In this document: in pieces, positions 1-5,894 of the stretch
Numbering within the stretch: position 1 is the stretch's first letter
Layout: each line of letters opens with the position of its first letter
Assembly (NCBI GenBank): GCA_004357005.1
Contig: SMWH01000132.1
Span: 1-6,250 of the forward strand
Length of the DNA stretch: 6,250 nucleotides
Direction: 5' to 3'
Origin: Gammaproteobacteria bacterium
Lineage (GTDB): Bacteria; Pseudomonadota; Gammaproteobacteria; SMWH01
Made by a program: the position numbers and the translations under genes
The notes under the pieces: generated by a model
Databases searched by the model: none
What the model was told of the DNA's origin: nothing
What the model saw: only the letters and a program-made list of their open reading frames with translations

Positions 1-1
1 A

Positions 2-292
2 CAACGCCGATTTATCGACAACTATGTCGAGACTGGGCAGGGTGCCAAGTCGGCCAGAATGGCGGGCTACGGTAAAGGTGCGGCTGTCCGAGCCTGTAAC
101 CTACTTAAGCGCCCAGATGTTCAAGAAGAAATACAGGATAGGCAATTTGCCATGCGTATAGAAGCTGGGGTCAGTAAGGCTGATCTGGCTCAAGCCGCTA
201 TGGATGCGCACGACCAGGCGCGAACTGTGACACAAAAACTTCAAGCCATAGATTTAATGGCCAAACTTTACGGGCTGTACCCTAAAAACTAG
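2..292 (+). CDS. Phage terminase small subunit, 5'-truncated by the window edge
   Basis: The open frame enters from the left edge; 96 residues are visible before a TAG stop. The first ATG (position 59) lies inside the conserved region, so the real start is outside the window. The protein begins QRRFIDNYVETG, followed by an A-x-x-A-R-M-A-G-Y segment, then LLKRPDVQEEIQ. This is the pattern of the N-terminal helix-turn-helix DNA-binding region of Terminase_2-type small subunits. The tail (QAIDLMAKLYGLYP) resembles the usual 'leucine-rich, L/MAKxxGLY' C-terminus, so the 3' end looks natural. Such proteins recognise the packaging site on phage DNA and load the large terminase. Base composition is less G+C-rich than in the neighbouring chromosomal genes, which suggests transfer. 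No large terminase follows: the next gene to the right is a chromosomal tRNA. It may belong to a decayed prophage or to a phage satellite. Family assignment is by pattern recognition only. Confidence 0.8.
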   Translation, partial: QRRFIDNYVETGQGAKSARMAGYGKGAAVRACNLLKRPDVQEEIQDRQFAMRIEAGVSKADLAQAAMDAHDQARTVTQKLQAIDLMAKLYGLYPKN

Positions 293-384
293 CTATCAAA
301 AGTGCAAGGGGAGAGCAACGGATTTATAGTCACACCTACCCTCTGCTCGATACCCTCATATCTATTTGATAAATATAAGATAAA
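293..384. other. A+T-rich spacer, probable element end / attachment-site arm
   Basis: This short noncoding stretch lies between the phage-type gene and the 3' end of tRNA-Phe. It is markedly A+T-rich from about 355 to 384 and contains a small palindrome, TATTT (363-367) with AAATA (371-375). I see no gene and no hairpin followed by a T-run on either strand, so the tRNA has no visible intrinsic terminator here. Its position against the tRNA 3' end is where a tRNA-targeting integrase would leave the element-side arm of the attachment site. That reading is inference: the partner copy of the tRNA 3' end, which would prove it, would lie left of the window. Confidence 0.4.
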
Positions 385-460
385 TGGTGGCCAGGGACAG
401 AATCGAACTGCCGACACGGGGATTTTCAGTCCCCTGCTCTACCGACTGAGCTACCTGGCC
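385..460 (-). tRNA. tRNA-Phe (anticodon GAA)
   Basis: The minus strand folds into a complete 76-nt cloverleaf including an encoded 3' CCA (385-387). The acceptor stem is GGCCAGG (454-460) with CCTGGCC (389-395). The D arm is the standard GCTC/GAGC. The anticodon stem GGGGA/TCCCC encloses the loop CTGAAAA, giving anticodon GAA. The T arm is GGCAG-TTCGATT-CTGTC, with one G-U pair. The core is nearly identical to enterobacterial tRNA-Phe, while the acceptor and T stems differ by compensating changes. It delivers phenylalanine to UUU/UUC codons. The gene lies downstream of yggX on the same strand but has its own promoter. Foreign-looking DNA starts directly at its 3' end, the favoured target side for tRNA-specific integrases. 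Confidence 0.98.
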
Positions 461-474
461 ATCGGGGCTGGTGG

Positions 475-493
475 TGCCGGGCCAATCCCGGCA
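475..493 (-). other. Hairpin in the tRNA-Phe 5' leader
   Basis: A perfect 7-bp inverted repeat, TGCCGGG (475-481) and CCCGGCA (487-493), encloses a 5-nt loop. It lies between the predicted transcription start (about 494) and the mature tRNA 5' end (460). On the transcript it would fold right at the 5' end of the precursor, so it may shape processing by RNase P or protect the 5' end. It has no following T-run in either direction and is not an intrinsic terminator. The pairing is seen directly; the role is inference. Confidence 0.45.
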
Positions 494-500
494 GCGGCGT

Positions 501-530
501 ATTAAACCCGGCCACCGCGGGCCCGGTCAA
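501..530 (-). promoter_or_regulatory. Sigma70-type promoter of tRNA-Phe
   Basis: On the minus strand a TTGACC -35 box (525-530) and a TTTAAT -10 box (501-506) are separated by 18 bp; each is one base off the consensus TTGACA/TATAAT. The predicted start is near 494, about 34 nt before the mature tRNA. The bases just downstream of the -10 box are G+C-rich (CGCCGCTGC), as in stable-RNA promoters under stringent control by ppGpp. That regulation is inferred from composition only. The -35 box directly abuts the REP-like hairpin unit at 531-557. Confidence 0.7.
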
Positions 531-557
531 GTCGCGGCTGGAAAACCGCTCCCACAG
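531..557 (-). repeat. REP-like palindromic unit
   Basis: On the minus strand this begins CTGTGGGAGCGG and ends AGCCGCGAC. The GTGGGAGCGG...CCGCGA layout is the recurrent pattern of REP-type extragenic palindromes seen in Pseudomonas, Xanthomonas and relatives. The hairpin pairs GCGGTT with AGCCGC (one G-U pair) around a TTCC loop. Such units are often mobilised in trans by RAYT (TnpA-REP) transposases. It lies between the yggX stop and the tRNA promoter, so it may also attenuate or terminate the upstream operon, though no T-run follows. Only one copy is visible here, so repeat status rests on resemblance. Confidence 0.5.
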
Positions 558-571
558 AGATCAAGCTGCGT

Positions 572-838
572 CTACTCGGGGACGTAGCCTGCGGGTTTGG
601 CTGATCCTTCGCCGAAGAAGTACTTCTCCATCTCTCCTTCGATAAAGGCCCGGGCCTTGGGGTCGATGGGGCTGATCCGGTTCTCGTTGATCAACATCGT
701 CTGGTGGGTCAGCCACTGCTGCCAGGCTTCTTTCGAGACGTTCTCGAAGATCCGCTGGCCAAGTTCGCCGGGGTAGGGCGGGTAATCCAGTCCTTCGGCT
801 TCTTTGTCCAGCTTTATGCAGTTAACCGTTCTTGGCAT
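572..838 (-). CDS. yggX: YggX, Fe(2+)-trafficking / oxidative-damage protection protein
   Basis: The 88-residue product is close to the usual ~90 residues of this cytoplasmic family. It starts MPRTVNCIKLDKEAEG, with the conserved cysteine at position 7. The hallmark stretches YPGELGQRIF, SKEAWQQWL and QTMLINEN follow, and it ends in GYVPE, like the enterobacterial GYTPE. YggX is proposed to handle labile ferrous iron and to protect or repair iron-sulphur enzymes under oxidative stress. The ATG at 838 lies inside the mutY gene, 25 nt before the end of the mutY stop, with only a weak upstream GGA. Expression by translational coupling to mutY is therefore likely. The mutY-yggX order matches Escherichia coli. 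MutY itself carries a 4Fe-4S cluster, which makes the pairing functionally sensible. Confidence 0.96.
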   Translation of the reverse strand: MPRTVNCIKLDKEAEGLDYPPYPGELGQRIFENVSKEAWQQWLTHQTMLINENRISPIDPKARAFIEGEMEKYFFGEGSAKPAGYVPE

Positions 839-1872
839 GGCGATTCGTCCATTCTGAAAAAGTCCTCGAGCAGCCGTCGCACCGGGGCCGGCAGTCCCCT
901 GTCCTCCAGGTCCGCTTCCCGGGCCCAGAGCAGATCGGGGCGCTCCATTATATCGGTGCTATCGTCCGTCACCGCGAGGGTCAGGGGTGAGATGTCCAGG
1001 TGGTAATGAGTAAATGTGTGCCGGAAACCGGGGAGGGCATCCACGGAGGCGGTTTCCAGCCCAAAACATTGGACGCACACCTCGTAAGGATCTTCATGCG
1101 TTGCGCACTCCGGGAGCGACCAGAGACCGCCCCAGATGCCGGCAGGCGGACGGCGCTCCAGAAGAACGGACCCGTCCGGGCTGTAGACGATGAGCATGCG
1201 GGTTTCCTTGACCGGCTGGATTTTTTTCGGACGACGCCCGGGGAATTGTTCCGGGGTACCGGTGAGACCTGTGGCGCAGTGATCTGCCACCGGACAGACG
1301 TCACAATGAGGCCTGGTGCGGGTACACACGGTGGCGCCCAGGTCCATGATCGCCTGGGTGTAGCGGGCAACATTTGCGTCCGGCGTGTGGGCATCCGCGT
1401 GCGACCACAGTCTTTTGGCCACGCCGCTTTCGCCGGGCCACCCCGGGACCGCGTGGTAACGCGCGAGTACGCGTTTGCAATTGCCGTCCAGGATGGGGTG
1501 TCGCTGGTCCTTTGACAGAGCGAGGATCGCGCCGGCGGTGGAGCGGCCGATGCCCGGCAGCGCCATGGCCTGGTCGAGGGTGTCGGGAAACGCACCATTG
1601 TGTTCGCCGACGATCAACCCTGCGGCTTCATGCAGGTTGCGGGCGCGAGAGTAGTAGCCCAGCCCGGACCAGTGGCTCAGTACGGCATCAAGATCGGCTT
1701 TGGCCAACGCCGTCACAGTGGGAAAGCGTTCCATGAAGCGCGAGTAATAAGGAATGACCGTGGCGACCTGGGTCTGCTGGAGCATGATCTCGGACACCCA
1801 CACCCGGTACGGCGTGGGGTCGGTCTGCCAGGGCAGATCACGCCGGCCGTGCTCGGCGAACCAGCGCAGCAA
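814..1872 (-). CDS. mutY: MutY, A/G-specific adenine DNA glycosylase (start uncertain)
   Basis: MutY excises adenine mispaired with 8-oxoguanine, the GO-repair pathway. Numbered from a TTG at 1872, the catalytic glutamate is E28 in SEIMLQQTQ, the helix-hairpin-helix is ALPGIGRSTAG (104-114), and the catalytic aspartate is D129 in ILDGN. The 4Fe-4S cysteines are C183, C190, C193 and C199 (C-x6-C-x2-C-x5-C). A Nudix-like 8-oxoG-recognition domain follows, with FRHTFTHYH at 283-291. The 352 residues are near the family length of ~350. The TTG has no Shine-Dalgarno, and starting there loses part of the first helix: relative to E. coli the numbering is 9 residues short. Homology continues upstream (FATRLLRW versus FSAQVLDW in E. 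coli) to about 1893, where an ATC codon sits 6 nt after AGGAGG. No ATG, GTG or other TTG exists in frame upstream. The true start may therefore be ATC at 1893, overlapping the asmA TAA stop. Confidence 0.97.
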   Translation of the reverse strand: MLRWFAEHGRRDLPWQTDPTPYRVWVSEIMLQQTQVATVIPYYSRFMERFPTVTALAKADLDAVLSHWSGLGYYSRARNLHEAAGLIVGEHNGAFPDTLDQAMALPGIGRSTAGAILALSKDQRHPILDGNCKRVLARYHAVPGWPGESGVAKRLWSHADAHTPDANVARYTQAIMDLGATVCTRTRPHCDVCPVADHCATGLTGTPEQFPGRRPKKIQPVKETRMLIVYSPDGSVLLERRPPAGIWGGLWSLPECATHEDPYEVCVQCFGLETASVDALPGFRHTFTHYHLDISPLTLAVTDDSTDIMERPDLLWAREADLEDRGLPAPVRRLLEDFFRMDESPCQERLTA

Positions 1873-1892
1873 CCGGGTGGCAAAGGCGTCGA

Positions 1893-4289
1893 TTACGGGC
1901 CTCCTCCACCCTGTTCCCGGCGTTTGCGGCGTTCGGCATCCCGGGCATCCCGGTCGTCTTGAGCCGCGGGACGTTGCCGGTCTTTCTTTGGTTGCAGCAG
2001 CTTGAGCAGTTCTTCCTGGAGTGTCTTGGTGGCTTCTTCCTGAATCAGGGCCGCGAAGTCGATGCTGTAGCTGGGCGAGAAAACGGGGCCCGATACGCGG
2101 ATGGGGATGGGGATGCCCGACAGATCCGCCAGCTCGGCGCCACCCTGACCCCGGGAGGATTCCACCAGCACCGGTTTGATCAGCGCATTGACGGTGCCGT
2201 CTTCGAGGTTAATCGTGCCGTTGCCGTCGATGCGCAGCAGTGGCGCCTTGAGCGCCACCGTGCCGTTCATGATCCCGTTGGCCAGCGTTCCCTTGAGGCT
2301 CAGTTCGCTGAAGTCGGTCTGTTGGACCCCGCGTTCATCGCCGGTGGCCCGGCGGCCCTCAAAAAGGGCTTTGCCGCGCCTGATCAGCTGGCCGATGTTG
2401 ACGCCGATCACGGCGCCGTCGGTGAATCCGAACTCGTAGTTGCCGGTGGCGCTTCGGAGCGGGTCATCGGCGTTACCTTGCACTTGCATCTGCAGATTGC
2501 CGGTGCCGGCGATGCGGGCTTCACCCAGCATGTCTTTCGTCAGCGGCTCGGCGTTGATGCCCGTGATGCGTTCGTTAATGCTGAACCGGGTCGTGTCGCC
2601 GGTGGCGTCCAGGCGCATGTCACCGCGGTACTTCCCGGAATAGAAATCGGCGGTGGGCGTGATCTGCAGGATCCCGTCCGCCGCGGCGAGGGCGAAGTTC
2701 ATGTTGGTGGCGGTGAGTTTGGTCATGGTCACCGACCCGATCCGAATATTGCCGTCGAGTATCAGCGAACGCAGCAGTTCCACGGGCAACTGGGCCGCGC
2801 CGACGGCGGCTGCCGCAGTGGGCGTGGCCACGGCTTCCTCGTCGGAGGGGGGCATATAGCGGTCAAGATTGATGGCGTCCACTTCGAGTTGCACGCTGAC
2901 ATCGGGTCCGACAAAGCTGTTCACGCTGATCTGGCCGTTGAGGGTGCTGTCATCCACGTTCAGGGCTTTCAGCTTGAGCGTGCCGGAACCGGCCCGCGCG
3001 TTGAGCGTGATGCCCCCGGAAGCCGTGGACAGGACGTCCGGGTCCGTGGTCTCCCAATCGCTGTCCAGATCCTTCAGCAGCTGCCTCGGGTTGAACGGCA
3101 TGATCTGCAGTTCGGTGTTGATGCGCCAATCCCCTGACAGCCGTCCGGTCGCGTTGCCGCTGGCCCGGAGCGTGCCCCAGGTCAGCTGCAGCTTGTCCGC
3201 GGCGAAGTTCTGGGCATCGGGTTTGAAAAACAGCCTCAAGGGTCCGGCAACGGACACCGGCAACCCGTTGAGTTCCGATTCGGCGGTGAACTCTTCGAGT
3301 ATCAACGAATGACCATCGGGTTTTGAGTTGAATTTGCCACGAGCGTCCACGGTGAAGGGCTGTTCACCGGACTGACCTTGTGCGTGCAAAGTCATCCCGG
3401 ACACCTGCACGGTCCAGGATGTGAGGTTCGCGTTCACATCTCCGCGCAGATCGAAGCTTGCGTCCAGATCGGGCATGGACGTTTCGCCGCTGATCCACAA
3501 GTCGGGGGCCGTCACCGTCTGGGTGCCGGCATCCACCGTGAGCGCGCCCTCGGCGCTCACGTCCAGGGTCATGCCCGCCGCCTGGCCTTTGATATTCAGT
3601 TCGAGGTCACCGGCTTCCAGCAGCTTGCGCGCCAGGTGCACGGTTAGCTTGGTCGCCAGGGTTATCCTTGCGTCGGTGCCCGCGCCGTCTTTGAAATCGA
3701 AAGACAGTTCCACATCGCTGGGCTCGCCGAATTCGATGGCCGAGGAATCCATTTCGATCGCTTCCAGCCGGGTGGTCTGACCCGTGCCGCGATCCTCGTA
3801 GACCAGTTGTCCGTCCTCGATCTGAATGCCGCCAATGGTCAATATAGCCACGCCACCCGCAGCGGCTGCGCTGTCGCCGGCGTCCTCGCCGGTGAGATCC
3901 TCCCAGTTGGTGGCGCCGTTGGCGTTTCTGATCAGATGCAGGCGTGGCGCGTTCAGCACGATGGTGTTGATCTCAAATTCGCGGTCGAATATCAGCGGGA
4001 TGAGTTTGACGTGAACCGCTGCGGCATCCACGGTCAGCATGGGCTCGTCACCGAAACCGGCGGCGTTGGCCAGGGACAGGGCCCCGGTTTCCACGCCGAG
4101 CCAGGGGAACACGGTCAGTTTCAGATCGCCCTCGATACCGATAGCGCGGCCCGTGCGGTTCTCCACTTCCTCAGCAATCGTCGGCTTGTAGTCGTTGATG
4201 TCGAACAGCAGCGGTACCAGCACCGCGGCGACGACGATGAAGATCACCAGCCCGAACAGCAGATAAAAAAGCCATTTAATAAATTTCAT
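1893..4289 (-). CDS. asmA: AsmA family envelope protein
   Basis: The 798-residue protein is longer than E. coli AsmA (~617). Residues 3-29 form one strongly hydrophobic membrane anchor (FIKWLFYLLFGLVIF onward). The conserved AsmA N-terminal region follows: NDYKP, then EVENRTGRAIGIEGDL, FPWLGVETG and a VHVKLIPLI segment. The middle is rich in beta-strand-like repeats. The C-terminal AsmA domain has GNLQMQVQG, GVNIGQLIR, LKGTLANGIMNG and IPIRVSGPVFSPSYSID. The last ~30 residues are a charged Arg/Asp/Lys tail ending in GGGGP. Family members are inner-membrane proteins with a large periplasmic domain, implicated in outer-membrane homeostasis and, by structural analogy with Vps13-like bridges, in lipid transport. 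The ATG at 4289 follows AAGGA (3-nt gap) that overlaps the ftsY stop, so translation is probably coupled. Its position upstream of mutY resembles the pseudomonad arrangement as I recall it. Assignment to asmA itself rather than a paralogue is less certain than the family. Confidence 0.9.
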   Translation of the reverse strand: MKFIKWLFYLLFGLVIFIVVAAVLVPLLFDINDYKPTIAEEVENRTGRAIGIEGDLKLTVFPWLGVETGALSLANAAGFGDEPMLTVDAAAVHVKLIPLIFDREFEINTIVLNAPRLHLIRNANGATNWEDLTGEDAGDSAAAAGGVAILTIGGIQIEDGQLVYEDRGTGQTTRLEAIEMDSSAIEFGEPSDVELSFDFKDGAGTDARITLATKLTVHLARKLLEAGDLELNIKGQAAGMTLDVSAEGALTVDAGTQTVTAPDLWISGETSMPDLDASFDLRGDVNANLTSWTVQVSGMTLHAQGQSGEQPFTVDARGKFNSKPDGHSLILEEFTAESELNGLPVSVAGPLRLFFKPDAQNFAADKLQLTWGTLRASGNATGRLSGDWRINTELQIMPFNPRQLLKDLDSDWETTDPDVLSTASGGITLNARAGSGTLKLKALNVDDSTLNGQISVNSFVGPDVSVQLEVDAINLDRYMPPSDEEAVATPTAAAAVGAAQLPVELLRSLILDGNIRIGSVTMTKLTATNMNFALAAADGILQITPTADFYSGKYRGDMRLDATGDTTRFSINERITGINAEPLTKDMLGEARIAGTGNLQMQVQGNADDPLRSATGNYEFGFTDGAVIGVNIGQLIRRGKALFEGRRATGDERGVQQTDFSELSLKGTLANGIMNGTVALKAPLLRIDGNGTINLEDGTVNALIKPVLVESSRGQGGAELADLSGIPIPIRVSGPVFSPSYSIDFAALIQEEATKTLQEELLKLLQPKKDRQRPAAQDDRDARDAERRKRREQGGGGP
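1900..1905 (-). promoter_or_regulatory. Strong Shine-Dalgarno for mutY, inside the asmA 3' end
   Basis: The minus strand reads GGAGGAGGCCCGTAATCGAC, with AGGAGG at 1900-1905. Six nucleotides later comes ATC (1891-1893), which overlaps the asmA TAA (1893-1895) in the way a TAATG stop-start junction does. The TTG at 1870-1872 is 27 nt from the AGGAGG, too far for normal initiation. The site therefore points to initiation at or next to 1893. The same bases encode the terminal glycines of the AsmA protein. Confidence 0.65.
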
Positions 4290-4295
4290 GTGTCC

Positions 4296-5252
4296 TTAAC
4301 TCTCAGATGCTGGCGATTCCGGCAAGAGGGCATCCACGAATTCGGCCGCACGAAAAGGGTGTAAGTCCTCCGCGCTCTCGCCGACACCCACAAAGCGGAT
4401 AGGAATGCCAAGATCCTCCGCGATGGAAAACAGAATCCCGCCGCGCGCCGTTCCATCGAGTTTCGTGATGGTGATCCCGGTGACACCCAACACCTCGTTG
4501 AATTTGCGGGCCTGGGTCAGGGCGTTCTGGCCGGTTGTGCCGTCGATGACCAGCATGATCTCGTGAGGCGCGGAGGGGTCCTGTTTCTGAATGACCCGCT
4601 TGATCTTCTTTAGTTCCTCCATCAGGTTGGAACGGGTGTGCAAACGGCCCGCCGTATCCGCGATCAACACGTCCATGCCGCGTGAACGGGCCGAGGCCAT
4701 GGCATCAAAAATGACCGAAGCCGCATCGGCGCCGGATCTCTGGGTGATCACCGGAACGTCGTGCCGTTCTCCCCAGCGTTGGAGCTGTTCCACCGCGGCT
4801 GCCCTGAAGGTATCACCGGCGGCGAGCATTACGCTGCGGCCTTCGTCGCGAAACCGGCGGGCCAGTTTGCCGATGGTCGTGGTTTTGCCGGAACCGTTCA
4901 CGCCCACCACCAGAACCACATAGGTTCCGTCAGTTCCCGCGGGAAGCTGGGGGGACCAGGCCTGTTCGCAACCGCTCAGGATTCCCGTCAACTGCCGGCG
5001 CAGGGCCGCGTACACGGCCGCAGGGCTGCTGACGTCCTTGCGGCGGACGCGATCGTGCAGATCGTCGCTGATCCGCCGGGTCACGTTCACGCCCACATCG
5101 GCGGTGAGCAGCGCCGTTTCCACGTCTTCCATCAGTTCTTCGCTGACGGATTGCCGGCCAAACAGCAGGTTCTGGAGACGATCCCCCAAGGAGGCGCGGG
5201 GCCGCTCCAGCCGGGTCTCCAGGGCCGTGGCCCCGTGTGTATCGGTACTCAT
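4296..5252 (-). CDS. ftsY: FtsY, signal recognition particle receptor GTPase (short form)
   Basis: FtsY docks ribosome-SRP complexes at the inner membrane and hands them to SecYEG, with reciprocal GTP hydrolysis with Ffh. From ATG at 5252 the product is 318 residues. The four-helix N domain spans about 20-100 (ADVGVNVTRR at 51-60). The G domain contains the P-loop GVNGSGKTT (117-125), DTFRAAAVEQ (147-156), DTAGR (199-203), TKLDGTARGG (263-272) and the closing GVGE/DLHPF (289-300). All SRP-GTPase motifs are intact. Most gammaproteobacterial FtsY proteins carry a long acidic A domain before this; here only ~20 residues precede the N domain. I chose 5252 because AGGGA lies 11 nt upstream. The ATG at 5264 has no room for a ribosome site, and a TTG at 5336 would overlap the divergent rsmD start. 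The asmA start follows the stop after 6 nt. ftsE, ftsX and rpoH, the usual followers, are absent. Confidence 0.96.
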   Translation of the reverse strand: MSTDTHGATALETRLERPRASLGDRLQNLLFGRQSVSEELMEDVETALLTADVGVNVTRRISDDLHDRVRRKDVSSPAAVYAALRRQLTGILSGCEQAWSPQLPAGTDGTYVVLVVGVNGSGKTTTIGKLARRFRDEGRSVMLAAGDTFRAAAVEQLQRWGERHDVPVITQRSGADAASVIFDAMASARSRGMDVLIADTAGRLHTRSNLMEELKKIKRVIQKQDPSAPHEIMLVIDGTTGQNALTQARKFNEVLGVTGITITKLDGTARGGILFSIAEDLGIPIRFVGVGESAEDLHPFRAAEFVDALLPESPASES

Positions 5253-5312
5253 GTGGCAGATCATCCCTGAAATCAACAACCCGGGTATGCTATCACCGCA
5301 GGAGGCGGGTCC
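5253..5312. promoter_or_regulatory. Divergent ftsY / rsmD intergenic region with rsmD ribosome site
   Basis: These 60 bp separate two outward-reading genes and should hold the promoters of both, though the promoters could extend into the coding starts. A clear Shine-Dalgarno, AGGAGG (5300-5305), lies 7 nt before the rsmD ATG; AGGGA on the minus strand (5264-5268) serves ftsY. TATGCT (5286-5291) is a possible -10 box for rsmD, but no convincing -35 box stands at the right distance. I cannot assign a promoter to ftsY with confidence. Confidence 0.5.
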
Positions 5313-5894
5313 ATGACGATGCGCAGCAGGGAACAATCTCCGCCGGGCCAGGTGCGGATCATTGCCGGTGAATGGCGCGGGCAGTACCTGCCGGTGCCCG
5401 ATGTGCCGGGTCTTCGCCCGACCCCGGATCGTGTCCGTGAGACCGTGTTCAACTGGCTCCAGTCGCGAATCGAAGGGTCTCGTTGCCTGGATCTTTTCGC
5501 CGGCACCGGCGCGCTGGGTTTCGAATCCGCGTCCCGGGGCGCCCGGCGGGTGGTGCTGGTGGAATCATCGGCGGCCGTGGCCGCGGGTCTGAGTACGTCC
5601 CGGGGGCGTTTGGGCGCGGAGCAAGTGCAGGTGGTCAATCAGGACGTGGAGCACTTTCTGGGGGAGGCGGAACCGGAGCCTTTCGACATCGTCTTCGCCG
5701 ACCCCCCCTTTGGGAGTGAGCAGTTGCCCGATCTGTGCCGGCTTCTTTCCACCGGCGGCTGGCTGGCGCCGGATGCCCGGATCTATCTGGAAGTGGAACG
5801 CGAGACAGGCGTGCCCTCGGTGCCGGATGACTGGGTCCTGTTGCGCAGCAAGACTGCCGGCGAGGTGGGCTATCACCTCTTCGTAACGCCTTGA
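5313..5894 (+). CDS. rsmD: RsmD, 16S rRNA (guanine-N2) methyltransferase, m2G966
   Basis: RsmD uses S-adenosylmethionine to methylate N2 of G966 (E. coli numbering) in 16S rRNA of the small subunit. The 193 residues are close to E. coli's 198. Visible motifs are QVRIIAGEWRG near the start, LRPTPDRVRETVFNWL (34-49), the SAM-binding loop DLFAGTGALGFE (60-71), the acidic strand end VLVES (81-85), and the catalytic DPPF (130-133). The end, VGYHLFVTP, parallels the family's VAYRLYQR region. The ATG at 5313 has an ideal AGGAGG 7 nt upstream. It diverges from ftsY, the usual gammaproteobacterial arrangement. The stop codon TGA (5892-5894) lies within the left inverted repeat of the 5891-6025 element, so the C-terminus may have been reset by an insertion with little loss. 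Confidence 0.96.
   Translation: MTMRSREQSPPGQVRIIAGEWRGQYLPVPDVPGLRPTPDRVRETVFNWLQSRIEGSRCLDLFAGTGALGFESASRGARRVVLVESSAAVAAGLSTSRGRLGAEQVQVVNQDVEHFLGEAEPEPFDIVFADPPFGSEQLPDLCRLLSTGGWLAPDARIYLEVERETGVPSVPDDWVLLRSKTAGEVGYHLFVTP

Noticed and set aside
360..373. IHF-like site (TATCAA...TA on the minus strand) in the presumed attachment arm
   Set aside because: It misses the WATCAANNNNTTR consensus at one position, and near matches are expected by chance in A+T-rich DNA.
511..530. G+C-rich palindromes (GGGCCC, CCGCGG) as an intrinsic terminator for yggX
   Set aside because: They are short, do not form one extended stem, have no T-run, and lie inside the spacer of the tRNA promoter.
1959..3137. 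392-codon open frame on the plus strand opposite asmA
   Set aside because: It is a shadow frame of the G+C-rich asmA gene: the AsmA reading has clear family motifs, while this frame shows none and has no good ribosome site.
5286..5291. TATGCT as a defined rsmD promoter
   Set aside because: No recognisable -35 box or extended -10 element accompanies it. It is mentioned only as a possibility in the intergenic entry.
5253..5336. Longer FtsY starting at TTG 5336 or ATG 5264
   Set aside because: The extension would overlap the rsmD ribosome site and start, lacks FtsY-like sequence, and neither start has a properly spaced Shine-Dalgarno. ATG 5252 does.
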